NCBI GenBank assembly: GCA_963725645.1 | Contig: CAVRZD010000006.1 | Coordinates: forward strand, 1,426,001-1,490,000 | Length of the DNA stretch: 64,000 bases | From: JALYZC01 sp963725645 | GTDB lineage: Bacteria > Actinomycetota > Thermoleophilia > Solirubrobacterales > Solirubrobacteraceae | Reading direction: 5' to 3' | Shown: positions 1 to 7,479 of the stretch, in pieces | Position numbering within the stretch: position 1 is the stretch's first letter | How the letters are laid out: the number at the start of each line of letters is the position of its first letter | Position numbers and translations under genes: made by a program | Notes under the pieces: generated by a model | What the model was told of the DNA's origin: nothing | What the model saw: only the letters and a program-made list of their open reading frames with translations | The model's database searches: none

Positions 1-8
1 CGATTACC

Positions 9-30
9 AGCCGGGCACGACGTCCCGGCT
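9..30. terminator. hairpin beside the IS insertion site
   Basis: A 7-bp perfect stem (agccggg/cccggct, 9-15 and 24-30) with an 8-nt loop lies 2 bp outside the left inverted repeat of the IS630 element. No T-run follows, so it is only terminator-like. It may be the remains of a transcription terminator into which the element landed. The gene it would have served is outside the window. Confidence 0.3.
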
Positions 31-32
31 GT

Positions 33-58
33 CTAGTAGACCCGTCCGCAAGTTCGTT
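33..58 (+). repeat. left terminal inverted repeat of IS630-family element
   Basis: Bases 33-52 match the reverse complement of 1253-1272 at 18 of 20 positions, and the similarity continues weakly to 58. A TA dinucleotide at 34-35 is matched by TA at 1270-1271, as expected for the TA target duplicated by IS630/Tc1-mariner elements. The transposase stop codon (58-60) abuts the repeat. Confidence 0.85.
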
Positions 59-1269
59 CACGCAACCAGCTGCAGGTGCGGCTCGCGATCGGTGACCTCG
101 GCGAGGACCCGGTCGAGGTCTGAGCGGGTGAAGGTCCACTCGAACGGCCGGGCGATCTCGGCGTAGCGGGCTTGGAAGGCGAGTAGCTGGTCGGAGAGCT
201 GACCGAGTGAGCCGAAGTCGTTGGGCGTCAGCGCCTTGCGCTGGAGGATCGAGAAGTAGAGCTCGATCTGGTTGAGCCAGGAGGCGTGGATCGGGAGGTG
301 GATCAGCCGCAGGTTCTCGTAGGCGCCCTCGAGCCGATCGACCGAGGTCTTGCCCGCGTGGGAGGAGCCGTTGTCGACGATCCAGAACACGCGGCGGGCG
401 GACGCGTAAGGCTCGCTGCTCATGACGTCCTCGACGAGCCGGCCGAAGGGCTCGATCCCGGTCTTGGGCTCAACCCGGCCGAAGAGGTTGGCGTGGTGGA
501 CGTCCCAGGCGGCGAGATAGGCGAGGGTGCCGCCGCGGACGTAGTCGAACTCGCAAAGCGAGGGGCGCCCGCCAGCCGGGGCAAGGGTGCGATGACGGCG
601 CCCCAGCGCCTGCAGCTGGGACTTCTCATCGGCTGAGATCACCAGCTCGTCGGGCCGCAGTCGGCGGCCCTCGAAGCGCCGCGCGTAGAGGTCGAGCACC
701 CGCCCGGCCCTTTCCGCGAAGTTCGGATCTCTCGGAAACAACCAGGAGCGAACCTGCCAGGGCTTGATCGCCGAGTCGTGCAGCCAGCGCCAGATCGTCG
801 TCGCCGAGGCGTCGGTGACGCCGCGCTCGATCACGAGACGGTGTAGCTCAGTGCGCGTGAAGCGCGAAAGCGGCAGGCCGTGGGCGGCCGGCAGCTCGCA
901 GGCGATCGCCTTGACCTCGGCGACCTGCTCCGGGGGGAAAACGGCGCGGCCGCCCTGCGCGCTGTCTGTCGGTGAGGCCCTCGAGCCGCTGGTCGCTGAA
1001 TCTTCGCCGCCACTTGCCGACGCACTCGGGGGTGCAGTCCAGGCGCTCGGCGACCCTGAGGTCGGTTTCACCGGCCGCCGAGTAGAGGACCATCCGCGCC
1101 CGCTGGACCTCGCGAAACGGGCGGGTCTCAGATCGAGCCAGGCGTTCGAGCTCGGCTCGCTCCTCGCAGTTCAGCTCGATCTCGATCTTCTGCGGCACCG
1201 CTGGAGGATTCGCCCTCCCATGGGCGATTCCTCCCCAGATCGCCTAAACGTACTTACGGACGCGTCTAC
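36..1269 (-). mobile_element. IS630-family insertion sequence, about 1.23 kb
   Basis: The element is bounded by near-perfect inverted repeats and flanking TA dinucleotides and contains one minus-strand transposase locus filling almost all of it. Size, TA target and DDE transposase type all fit IS630. It lies at the left edge of a region of broken genes. Both ends look complete, so this is a whole copy and not a relic. Whether it is active depends on the frame break inside the transposase. Confidence 0.85.
58..1198 (-). CDS. IS630-family transposase, in two frames
   Basis: The first frame (ATG at 1198) encodes an N-terminal helix-turn-helix region of about 84 residues, including 'RLDCTPECVGKWRRRF'. 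The second frame carries the rest: a winged-helix part and a DDE catalytic domain with Asp in 'VISADEKSQ', Asp in 'FWIVDNGSSH' and Glu in 'SWLNQIELYFS'. The frames join at a run of four T and six C on the coding strand (932-941 on the plus strand) and need a net +1 shift. Together they give about 379 residues, reasonable for the family. Some IS630 transposases are made by programmed frameshifting and the homopolymer would be a plausible site, but a simple indel or a sequencing error in the C-run is equally possible. Confidence 0.8.
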
Positions 1270-1272
1270 TAG
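1247..1272 (-). repeat. right terminal inverted repeat of IS630-family element
   Basis: This is the partner of the repeat at 33-58, with two mismatches in the outer 20 bp. It lies about 50 bp upstream of the transposase start at 1198, which leaves little room for more than a short promoter. Confidence 0.85.
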
Positions 1273-1774
1273 CCCGCCCGCACGAGGCGCACAACCGTGT
1301 CTACACGCCTACTGAGGTTCCGCTTCGCACGGTGGCTGTTGCACAAACCAGTCCGAAAACCGGGCCGTCAATTGGTCGCGGGATAACAGTGTTCAGATCG
1401 GCCGGAGCGGCTGAATCATTGGGACAAGACCAACACAAGAGCCGAGATCTCGCCGCTTCGTCCCACGGTCGCGCGCGTAGCCTTTCTTCGCGCCTTTGCG
1501 CGACAGCCTCCACGGAGAGCGGAAGCGCGGCACGGATGTGAAGGTCGGAATCGACCTCGCCAGCGAGCAAAGCCTCGTGCACGCGTCGCGCGCGGTCTCT
1601 CGATGCGGTCGGAGCGCCTACCGGCGCAACTCTAGACCGGGAGTGTGTGCGCACCGCGATCGCTGCCGCGCAGAACGTCCGGGGCAACCTCCTACATCGG
1701 GCGTCCCTGATCATGGGAGCCAAGGGCGTGTGTGTCGGTGCTCACAGAAGGATTGCCGCACTCAGTGCGTCTGG
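1273..1774. other. stretch without recognisable gene
   Basis: About 500 bases between the IS630 right end and the acetyltransferase. Base composition is visibly less GC-rich than the main part of the window. Open frames exist on both strands, but their third codon positions are not consistently G or C and I recognise no family. It may be degenerate coding DNA left by earlier insertions. Confidence 0.4.
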
Positions 1775-1801
1775 ATGGGCATGGTCAAAGGACCCGCCCT
1801 G

Positions 1802-2443
1802 ATGCAGCTTCGCGACGGGACCACGGTGGACGTTCGACCCGTGAGCCCCGAGGACAAGGACCTGATCCGCCGCGGCTTTGAGCGGCTCAGTCCCAGGTCG
1901 CGCTACCAGCGATTCCTTGTCCCGGTGCCCCAGCTTCACGATCGGATGCTTGGGTTCCTGACCGAGGTCGACCATCGCGACCACGAGGCGCTGCTGACGC
2001 TCGACGCCGCTACGGGCGAGGTGGTCGGAGTGGCGCGTTTCGTCCGTCTTGAATCCGACCCGGCGTCCGCCGAGGTGGCCGTGACGGTCGTGGACGACTG
2101 GCAGGGGCGGGGGCTCGGCACGGCGCTGCTCGATGCGCTGGCCGACCGTGCACGGGAGGAGAGCGTCACGCGGTTTACGGGAGTGGCGTTGGCCGAGAAC
2201 CGCGACGTGCTCGGGCTGCTCGGCAAGCTCGGCGCCGTCGGCGTCGTCGGTCACGGGCCGGGAACCGTTGAGCTCGCCGTTGACCTGCCAGCTGAGCGCG
2301 TCGCCCTAGAGCGGATCGAAGTACGCCGCGGAGCGGCGCTGCCGGAGATCTCCAGCGTCATCCCCGGAGCCGAACTCGTGGGTAAGGCTCCTCCACTGCC
2401 GGCCTCGGCCGAGCGTCCAGACCAAGCGAAAGGACAGTCATGA
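1802..2443 (+). CDS. GNAT-family N-acetyltransferase
   Basis: Predicted GCN5-related acetyltransferase of 213 residues, transferring an acetyl group from acetyl-CoA to an unknown substrate. The segment 'VTVVDDWQGRGLGTALLDAL' is the acetyl-CoA binding motif A (Q/R-x-x-G-x-G/A). The N-terminus ('LRDGTTVDVRPVSPEDKDLI') and 'FERLSPRSRYQRF' resemble the GNAT domains often found alone or joined to Pat-type protein acetyltransferases in actinobacteria. I chose ATG 1802 because aaagga lies about 10 nt upstream; in-frame ATGs at 1775 and 1781 are alternatives. The stop overlaps the start of the next small gene (ATGA), so the two are probably co-translated. The C-terminal 40 residues lie beyond the usual domain. 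Confidence 0.75.
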   Translation: MQLRDGTTVDVRPVSPEDKDLIRRGFERLSPRSRYQRFLVPVPQLHDRMLGFLTEVDHRDHEALLTLDAATGEVVGVARFVRLESDPASAEVAVTVVDDWQGRGLGTALLDALADRAREESVTRFTGVALAENRDVLGLLGKLGAVGVVGHGPGTVELAVDLPAERVALERIEVRRGAALPEISSVIPGAELVGKAPPLPASAERPDQAKGQS

Positions 2444-2583
2444 TCGTCATCGGCTCGTCACTCCTCGCGGCCCTCATCGCCGCGGCAGCCGGATTGGCGG
2501 CCGAGGACCGCCCGCACATGAAGAGGATCAACGTCTCGCCCGCACGGCAGGACCGCGGCGAATGGCTCGCCCCTCGCGGTTGA
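2440..2583 (+). CDS. small hypothetical membrane protein (47 aa)
   Basis: The ATG overlaps the stop of the GNAT gene and is preceded by a good ribosome-binding site (aaaggacag). The peptide begins 'MIVIGSSLLAALIAAAAG', a hydrophobic stretch long enough for one membrane helix, followed by a short hydrophilic tail rich in Arg and Pro ending 'EWLAPRG'. No known family recognised. Coupling to the acetyltransferase suggests a shared function, but that is inference. Confidence 0.5.
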   Translation: MIVIGSSLLAALIAAAAGLAAEDRPHMKRINVSPARQDRGEWLAPRG

Positions 2584-2732
2584 CGTACCGCGAGGACTGG
2601 GAACTAATCTTGCCTCCTACAGAGCGTTTGCTGGCCGGTGCGCTCTCCCAACGGGCGGCCCGCGCACGAGTAACCGTACCGCGACCGGTTGCGCCCACGC
2701 GGTTCTGCATCCCGTGAGAGCATCGACCCGCG

Positions 2733-3665
2733 ATGGAGCTCGCCGTTCACTTGCCGCTGATGGAATTCGCAGACGAGGGTCAGTCGCTCGCTCGTCTCAC
2801 GCGTACGGTCGACGCCGCTCGCGAGTGCGGCTTCGCCGCGGTGTCCGCCAACGATCACTTCGTCTTTGCGACGCCGTGGCTCGACGGCCTGACGGCGTTG
2901 GCCGCCGTGCTCGAGCGATCCGGCGATATGGCCCTCGCGACGACAGTGTCGCTGGTCGCGCTTCGCGGGCCTGTGCCCTTGGCCAAGGCGCTCGCGGCGT
3001 TGGACTTGCTCTCCGACGGGCGGCTGATCGCAGGGGTCGGTCCCGGCTCGTCCGAGCGTGACTCCGACGCCGTGGGCATGCCCCACGAGGAACGCTGGAA
3101 GCGGTTCGACGAAGCCACCGCGATCGTCCGCGGACTGCTGCGAGGCGACCCGCTGCCCGAGACCCCGCGCTACTACGCGCTGCCGGACGCCGAGCTGGCC
3201 CCGGGTCCCCGCCGCAGCGGCGACGTCCCGCTGTGGATCGGGAGCTGGGGCTCGACGGCGGGTCTTCGGCGCGTCGCGCGCCTCGGCGATGGGTGGCTCG
3301 CATCGGCATACAACACGACCCCCGAGCAGTTCGGCGCCGCCAAGCAGTCGCTGTCGCAGGAGCTCCGCGCTCGCGACCGGGAGCCTCGAGGATTCCCCAA
3401 CGCCCTGGTGACGATGTGGACCTGGATCACGGAGGACGCCAGCGAGGCAGACCGCGTCCTGCGGCAGGTCCTGGCGCCGCTCCTCAAGCGCGACCCTGAG
3501 GTCCTGCGCGATCAGGTCTGCGTCGGACCGGCTGGGTGGTGCGCCGAGCTGCTGTCGCGCTACGCCCGCGCAGGATGTGAGCGCGTGCACCTCTGGCCGC
3601 TCGGCGACGAGCCGCAACAGATCGAGCTCGCAGCGACGGATGTGCTTCCAGCGGTCGAGGCATGA
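2733..3665 (+). CDS. LLM-class flavin-dependent oxidoreductase
   Basis: A 310-residue luciferase-like monooxygenase-fold enzyme, expected to bind FMN or F420. Typical features: an N-terminal beta strand 'MELAVHLPLMEFA', 'ANDHFVFATPW' (the family's common D-H pair), 'LSDGRLIAGVGPGSS' and 'VPLWIGSWGSTAGLRRVARLGDGW'. The length is normal for the family. The substrate cannot be deduced. Many members in actinobacteria use F420, and a broken F420-type nitroreductase lies about 1.4 kb away, but no link is shown. The stop overlaps the ATG of the next small gene. Confidence 0.85.
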   Translation: MELAVHLPLMEFADEGQSLARLTRTVDAARECGFAAVSANDHFVFATPWLDGLTALAAVLERSGDMALATTVSLVALRGPVPLAKALAALDLLSDGRLIAGVGPGSSERDSDAVGMPHEERWKRFDEATAIVRGLLRGDPLPETPRYYALPDAELAPGPRRSGDVPLWIGSWGSTAGLRRVARLGDGWLASAYNTTPEQFGAAKQSLSQELRARDREPRGFPNALVTMWTWITEDASEADRVLRQVLAPLLKRDPEVLRDQVCVGPAGWCAELLSRYARAGCERVHLWPLGDEPQQIELAATDVLPAVEA

Positions 3666-3847
3666 GTGCTGCGTGGTCTCGGCCCACTAGGGACGCAGGT
3701 GAAGCAGGAGATCCGTTCTCCAGGGCGCCCGACTGGTGGCGATTGACAGTCGAAGCGCGTACGAAGTTCTGGGTTGAGGTCTCCTTCACCGACATCGGCG
3801 GGAAGTCGGCTGAGACTCGCTACTTCGAGGTGGGGCTAACCGCGTAG
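3662..3847 (+). CDS. small hypothetical protein (61 aa)
   Basis: Starts in an ATGA overlap with the oxidoreductase gene. The sequence 'PDWWRLTVEARTKFWVEVSF' followed by 'RYFEVGLTA' looks like a short beta-strand-rich protein. No family recognised. The overlap and sensible composition favour a real gene; its length and isolation keep confidence modest. Confidence 0.4.
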   Translation: MSAAWSRPTRDAGEAGDPFSRAPDWWRLTVEARTKFWVEVSFTDIGGKSAETRYFEVGLTA

Positions 3848-3922
3848 GGCTCGTCCGTCGGAATCGCCGCCGGCCTTGCTCGTCGTGACGCGGCAGCGAT
3901 CTTGAGCAGGATCGGGGACTGA

Positions 3923-3937
3923 CCGCGCTCAGCGCGG
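3923..3937. terminator. palindrome between convergent genes
   Basis: A perfect 6-bp stem with a 3-nt loop (ccgcgc tca gcgcgg) lies between the plus-strand small gene ending at 3847 and the minus-strand arginase remnant. It could act as a bidirectional transcription terminator. No T-tract follows on either side. Confidence 0.35.
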
Positions 3938-4499
3938 CTGATCAAAGATCTCGCTGAGAAAGTGCGTGATGATCCATGTGGCCACCCGCGATGTTGCCTG
4001 GGACGGGTCGCGCGCCGGGTTCAACTCGACGACGTCGAAGCCGATCACGCGACCGCGTCGCGCTACTTCGACCAAGATCGCGCGCAAGCTGCCGGTAGCT
4101 GAGTCCGCCCGGCTCCTGCAGCGAGTGCCCGCTTGCGACCGAGGAGTCGAGCACGTCGAGGTCGATCGAGACGTACAGCGCCTCGGTCTCCGGGACGGTC
4201 TCGCGCACCACATCGCCGGCCCCACGCTTGAGCACGTCCAGGCTGGTCGCCCACCGCACGCCGAGCTCTCGCATCCCATCCACCTCGCCGCGCTCCACAT
4301 TTCGAACCCCGAGTGCGGTGACCGTGCCTACGAACGGCAGTTCCGCCAGCCGCCGCAGCTGGCTCGCGCCGGTCAGACGCGCGCCATCCAACTCGTCCAG
4401 GAAATCGGTGTGCGCGTCGACGTGCACGACATCGAACTCGCCCAGCGGCTCCATCCCACGGCCGAGCGGGTAGCTGATCGAGTGGTCGCCGCCCGAGCG
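3929..4499 (-). pseudogene. arginase/agmatinase-family fragment, 5' end missing
   Basis: Two minus-strand frames together encode the C-terminal two thirds of a ureohydrolase (hydrolysis of arginine, agmatine or a related guanidino compound with two Mn ions). Metal-binding motifs are visible: 'GGDHSISYPLG', 'VVHVDAHTDFLDE' and 'YVSIDLDVLDSSVASGH'. Near 4085 the frame shifts by +1, and the tail continues as 'GRVIGFDVVELNPARDPSQ', the conserved family ending. The part before the GGDHS motif is absent: reading upstream one enters an unrelated SDR sequence. The gene is therefore truncated and frameshifted and cannot make a normal enzyme as written. Confidence 0.75.
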
Positions 4500-4985
4500 T
4501 CGGGTGGCCGCGCCCCTCGAGAAAGCCGTCCGGCCCGACGTAGCTCGCGCCCGGCAGGTCCTGAGTCGCGCGTAGAGGTGGCAGCGCGCCCTTCTCGTCG
4601 CTCTGGGCGATGACCTTGTTGCCGATCTGCATGAGGCCGTCCTGGAGGCGGCTGCCGGTGTGCTGCTGGAGGTTCGTCGCCGCCCAGCCGGGATGCGCGG
4701 CGACGGCGTGGACGTCGGAGTCGGCCTCCGCGAGGCGGCGCTCGAGCTCGAGCGTGAACAGGAGGTTCGCGAGCTTGGACTGGCCGTAGGCGCGCCACGC
4801 GTTGTAGCCGCCGCGCTCCCAGTTGAGGTCGTCGAGGCGGATCTTCCCGTTGCGGTGGGCACCGGAGGCGACGGTGACGACCCGCCGCGTGACGTGGGGA
4901 GCAGGAGGTTGGTGAGGGCGAAGTGACCGAGGTGGTTCGTCCCGATCTGCAGCTCGAACCCGTCCTTCGTGCGCGTCTCGGGCAA
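4500..4985 (-). pseudogene. short-chain dehydrogenase/reductase fragment
   Basis: Minus-strand remnant of a retinol-dehydrogenase-like SDR. 'TKDGFELQIGTNHLGHFALT' (an NHLG segment), then after a frame change near 4895 'RRVVTVASGAHRNG', the catalytic 'YGQSK' (Tyr-x-x-x-Lys), 'AVAAHPGWAATNLQ' and a family-like C-terminus 'GASYVGPDGFLEGRGHP'. The N-terminal Rossmann half with the NAD(P) glycine motif is missing: the coding sequence stops at an AT-rich joint at 4985. At the other end it runs straight into the arginase fragment. Confidence 0.75.
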
Positions 4986-5024
4986 TGTTATTTTAAAATA
5001 TTTATGAATAAAAACAAGACGAAG
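4984..5024. other. AT-rich joint between two truncated genes
   Basis: A run of about 40 bases made almost entirely of A and T (around 'ttattttaaaatatttatg' and 'aataaaaacaagac') in otherwise very GC-rich DNA. It separates the truncated nitroreductase from the truncated SDR. It matches neither gene. It may be inserted foreign sequence, non-templated filler from end joining, or an assembly join. Confidence 0.6.
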
Positions 5025-5043
5025 GAAAGAGGTGGGAAGGGCT

Positions 5044-5322
5044 CGCCTCTCTGGCGTGCACCTTGAGTCGCTGTTGGCCGAGCTGGACTTCGGTGTCCGG
5101 GTGGGCGCGGAGGTTGTGCATCCAAGCTGGGTTTCGCGGGTAGCCGCCCTTGGAGGCGACGACGAGCAAGTTGTCACCGTCCGGCATGTACACGAGCGGT
5201 GTCGTCCGTCGCTTCCCGCTCTTCGCCCCGATGTGATCGAGCAAGAGCAGGGACGGCAGCCCCGGCAGGCGGCCGCCGATGCGCCCACCCGTCGCCCGGT
5301 AGATGGCCGCGTGTCCGCGCAT
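5044..5322 (-). pseudogene. deazaflavin (F420)-dependent nitroreductase family fragment, 3' end missing
   Basis: Encodes 'MRGHAAIYRATGGRIGGRLPG', 'LLLDHIGAKSGKRRTTPLVY', 'LLVVASKGGYPRNPAWMHNL' and 'HPDTEVQLGQQRLKVHAREA', the conserved core of the Ddn-like nitroreductase/F420H2-dependent family. It then breaks off into unrelated sequence at about 5044, about 30-50 residues short of the usual C-terminus. The same frame continues upstream of ATG 5322 as 'LDVADRLWPVLSPL', typical of the family, but an in-frame stop at 5383-5385 leaves no standard start there. Probably non-functional. Confidence 0.7.
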
Positions 5323-5513
5323 GAGAGGACTGAGGACAGGCCACAGGCGGTCGGCGACGTCCAGGTAGTCGATGCCCGAAGCCTAGAACGGCAGCCTCAG
5401 TGGCTCCGCTGGCGCTTCTGCTTCTCGTCCAAGCGGGAGCCTTGGGCGGCGGTCGGGTAGGTTGAGCCGGAAGCCCATCGAAGTGGCACCAGCCACGTGA
5501 AAGGCAGGCCGAC

Positions 5514-5806
5514 ATGTATGTAGTCGTTCGGACCTATTCGGGGCAGGGAGCGTCGGAACTGTTCGATCTCCTCGGGCAGAGGGAGGGGGACGTGAAGAAC
5601 CTCATCGGCGGGGTGCCTGGCTTCGTCACCTACGCGGCCTTCCGGAGCGGCGAGGACAGCGGCACACAGTGACGGTCTGTCAAGACAAGGCCGGCACGGA
5701 CGAGTCCTCCCGGCGCGCCGCCGAGTGGGTCAAGGAGAACGTCAGCACGACGGGCAACCCGCCCGTCATTACCGAGGGGAGCACGGTCCTCCAGTTCGAC
5801 GCCTAG
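5514..5806 (+). pseudogene. small ABM-like protein, frameshifted
   Basis: Starting at ATG 5514 (aaaggcagg upstream) the first frame reads 'MYVVVRTYSGQGASELFDLL' and '...VPGFVTYAAFRSGEDSGTQ', then stops at 5670-5672. The sequence continues in another frame as 'VTVCQDKAGTDESSRRAAEW' through 'NPPVITEGSTVLQFDA' to 5806. Joined, this is a protein of about 97 residues resembling short antibiotic-biosynthesis-monooxygenase-like (dimeric alpha-beta barrel) proteins. The break is near 5665 and corresponds to one missing base (or two extra). It is either a recent pseudogene or a sequence error. Confidence 0.6.
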
Positions 5807-5942
5807 ATGTCGATCCCGTAGTTCCAGATGTTCGGCCAGGGGCGGCTGGAGCTCGTCCCGTGGGCTGGCGGGCGCGTTGACGGCGGCGCGGGCGCCTGAG
5901 ACGATCAGCTCTCAACCAGCAGGCGAGGAGAGGGCGGTCGAT

Positions 5943-6299
5943 ATGGCGGATGCAGCGTTGTTTATCGGTTGGGGGCCTCCGGTGCACGGTCGCGAGAAGA
6001 AGGGCCTCGACGTGTTCAACGAGGCGGTGCAGTGGTACGGCCAGCTCCAGCAGGAGGGGCGTGTCGAGTCGTTCGAGGTGGTGCTGCTCGAGCCCCACGG
6101 CGGCGACCTCGCCGGGTTCATCCTGGCGCGCGGCAGCCAGGACCAGATGCTGGCACTCCGCGGCAGCGAGGACTTCGAGCGCGTCACCACCCGCGCCAGC
6201 CTGATCGTCGACAACATTGGCGTGGCAGGTGCGTACATCAACGAGGGCCTGGCACGGGCGATGGGCATCTACCAGGCCCAACTCGACGAGCTCACCTAG
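5943..6299 (+). CDS. conserved hypothetical protein (118 aa)
   Basis: Starts 'MADAALFIGWGPPVHGREKKG' and continues 'FNEAVQWYGQLQQEGRVESF', 'VVLLEPHGGDLAGFILARGS' and '...VDNIGVAGAYINEGLARAMG'. It looks like a compact alpha/beta protein, possibly of the dimeric ferredoxin-like barrel type (YCII/NIPSNAP-like). I recall similar short proteins in actinobacteria but no assigned function. An upstream ATG at 5877 is in frame; I prefer 5943 because aggcgaggagagg precedes it and similarity seems to begin there. Confidence 0.65.
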   Translation: MADAALFIGWGPPVHGREKKGLDVFNEAVQWYGQLQQEGRVESFEVVLLEPHGGDLAGFILARGSQDQMLALRGSEDFERVTTRASLIVDNIGVAGAYINEGLARAMGIYQAQLDELT

Positions 6300-6395
6300 C
6301 GCCGCGCGCCTGCGGCATCCCCGTGGACTGGTGGGGGTCGCTGCGTCACACCCTCCAGGCCGGGAAGCGGTGCGCTAAGGATTCGCCAAAGCCTC

Positions 6396-6608
6396 CTAGG
6401 CGGCCAGGGTGGTCACCTCGCCGTCTCGTGAGATCAGGAACTGCGCGCCCGTGGTGTCCGTGACGCGAACGTCGCCGTTTGGGTCTGCGCTGAGGATGAC
6501 GATCCAGCCGCACAGCTTGCGCTTGTCCTCAAGGGCATGCAGGCTGGCTCGTTGGCGGATGGCCAACTCCACACCCGAGTGGTTCTCTACCGGGAGCGCC
6601 ACGCGCAC
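6396..6608 (-). CDS. small hypothetical protein (70 aa)
   Basis: Minus-strand frame with G/C-rich third positions: 'RKLCGWIVILSADPNGDVRV' followed by 'TDTTGAQFLISRDGEVTTLAA', a pattern of short beta strands that reads like a real protein. The GTG start at 6606-6608 is uncertain because no clear ribosome-binding site is visible. No family assigned. Confidence 0.4.
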   Translation of the reverse strand: MRVALPVENHSGVELAIRQRASLHALEDKRKLCGWIVILSADPNGDVRVTDTTGAQFLISRDGEVTTLAA

Positions 6609-7025
6609 CCACTACCCTTGCCCCGCGTCGCCAACCTCCCGCGCCCAGGCATCACGAGGTTTCCTGGTGGGGCTCAGCCTTGGAGCCGAATCCGGCGCGG
6701 GCCGCGGTGCACGGCGCGGCCGGGCCCCCGGCGGGGAGGGGCCGGCGGCGCGCGAAGACCCTCGGTGCTCAGCCGTCGTGGCCTGTGCTCGTGTCGGTCT
6801 CGCCGTGGTCGCCCGACTGGTCCTGGTTGGCCGCGCCAGACTCGTTCTCGGTCGCGGCCGGCTCGGGCGGCTCGGCCGCCTCGTTCTGATCTCTCGTCCA
6901 CGCGACGAGCTTCGCGGCCTCGGCCGTCCCAGGCGGCGCACCTCCTCCACCTCCAGCCGGCGGAGCCCCGGGCGGGACCGAGGACCTCTCACCGTTCGCG
7001 ACAAATCGGGCGGCGGCTGTCGCGC
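6609..7025 (-). other. no intact gene; possible coding remnant
   Basis: About 420 bases without a convincing gene. On the minus strand, from about 7000 down to a stop at 6769-6771, one frame without a start codon has strongly G/C-ending codons and reads as a Gly/Pro-rich stretch followed by 'AEAAKLVAWTRDQNEAAEPP' and an acidic tail. This may be the degraded C-terminus of a gene whose front has been lost, in keeping with the other cut genes nearby. Confidence 0.25.
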
Positions 7026-7170
7026 TCAGACGGCCTTCTTGAGCAGGCCGAAGACGCCGCGCACGACCTCGCGCTTGACGGCCTGACCCTGCCTGGAGCT
7101 GAGAAAGGCTCCGATGGCCCCGGCGCCGCCGGCGGTGGCGCCGGCCGCTTCCTGCTGTTCAGCGGTGGGC
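7026..7170 (-). pseudogene. C-terminal fragment of a HerA-like (DUF853) protein
   Basis: The minus-strand frame ending at 7026 reads 'AIGAFLSSRQGQAVKREVVR' then 'GVFGLLKKAV', which resembles the last residues of the HerA-like helicase/DUF853 ATPase family. Only this tail is present. Upstream (rightwards) the frame runs into an oppositely oriented gene tail at about 7180, so the body of the gene is missing. Family assignment rests on a short motif and is tentative. Confidence 0.45.
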
Positions 7171-7189
7171 TTGGGCGCGCCGCGGCGCA

Positions 7190-7293
7190 AGGGCGAAGCC
7201 TCGGAGCGACCGTGCCCCGAGTGCCTGACCGAGATTCCGGTCAAGGCGAAGCGTTGCCCCGCCTGCACCGCCCAGGTGCAGCCGGTGACCTAG
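7190..7293 (+). pseudogene. C-terminal zinc-ribbon-like tail of an MscL-type channel
   Basis: The plus-strand frame ending at TAG 7291-7293 reads 'RPCPECLTEIPVKAKRCPAC' plus 'TAQVQPVT'. The C-P-E-C-L-x-E-I-P-x-x-A-x-R-C-x-x-C pattern is the tail found on many actinobacterial large-conductance mechanosensitive channels. The membrane part of the channel is absent: reading upstream one enters the antisense of the HerA-like tail. Hence a gene remnant. Confidence 0.5.
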
Positions 7294-7309
7294 AAACGGC
7301 GGCCGCCGC

Positions 7310-7400
7310 TCAGACGCCGCACGAGCGCCCGATCACATCGAGCATGATCTCGTCGGTGCCGCCGATGCGGTTCCGGATCGCCGCCCCGTGCGTGCGACGC
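7310..7400 (-). pseudogene. C-terminal fragment of an acyl-CoA dehydrogenase
   Basis: The minus-strand frame ending in TGA at 7310-7312 reads 'RIGGTDEIMLDVIGRSCGV', the characteristic last residues of acyl-CoA dehydrogenases (G-G-T-x-E-I-M). The rest of the enzyme is missing; within about 90 bases the sequence changes into a plus-strand secretion ATPase fragment. It is convergent with the MscL-type tail, 16 bp from its stop. Confidence 0.5.
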
Positions 7401-7479
7401 GTCTCGGGCCAGGCTCTCATGGACGTTTCTGCCTCGACGTGCAACCGATTCCGGACGCGCTCGACGTCGGGTAACTCGC

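Noticed and set aside
1301..1723. A 140-codon minus-strand frame beside the IS element
   Set aside because: Codon third positions are not G/C-biased as in real genes here, there is no recognisable motif, and a competing frame on the plus strand is equally plausible.
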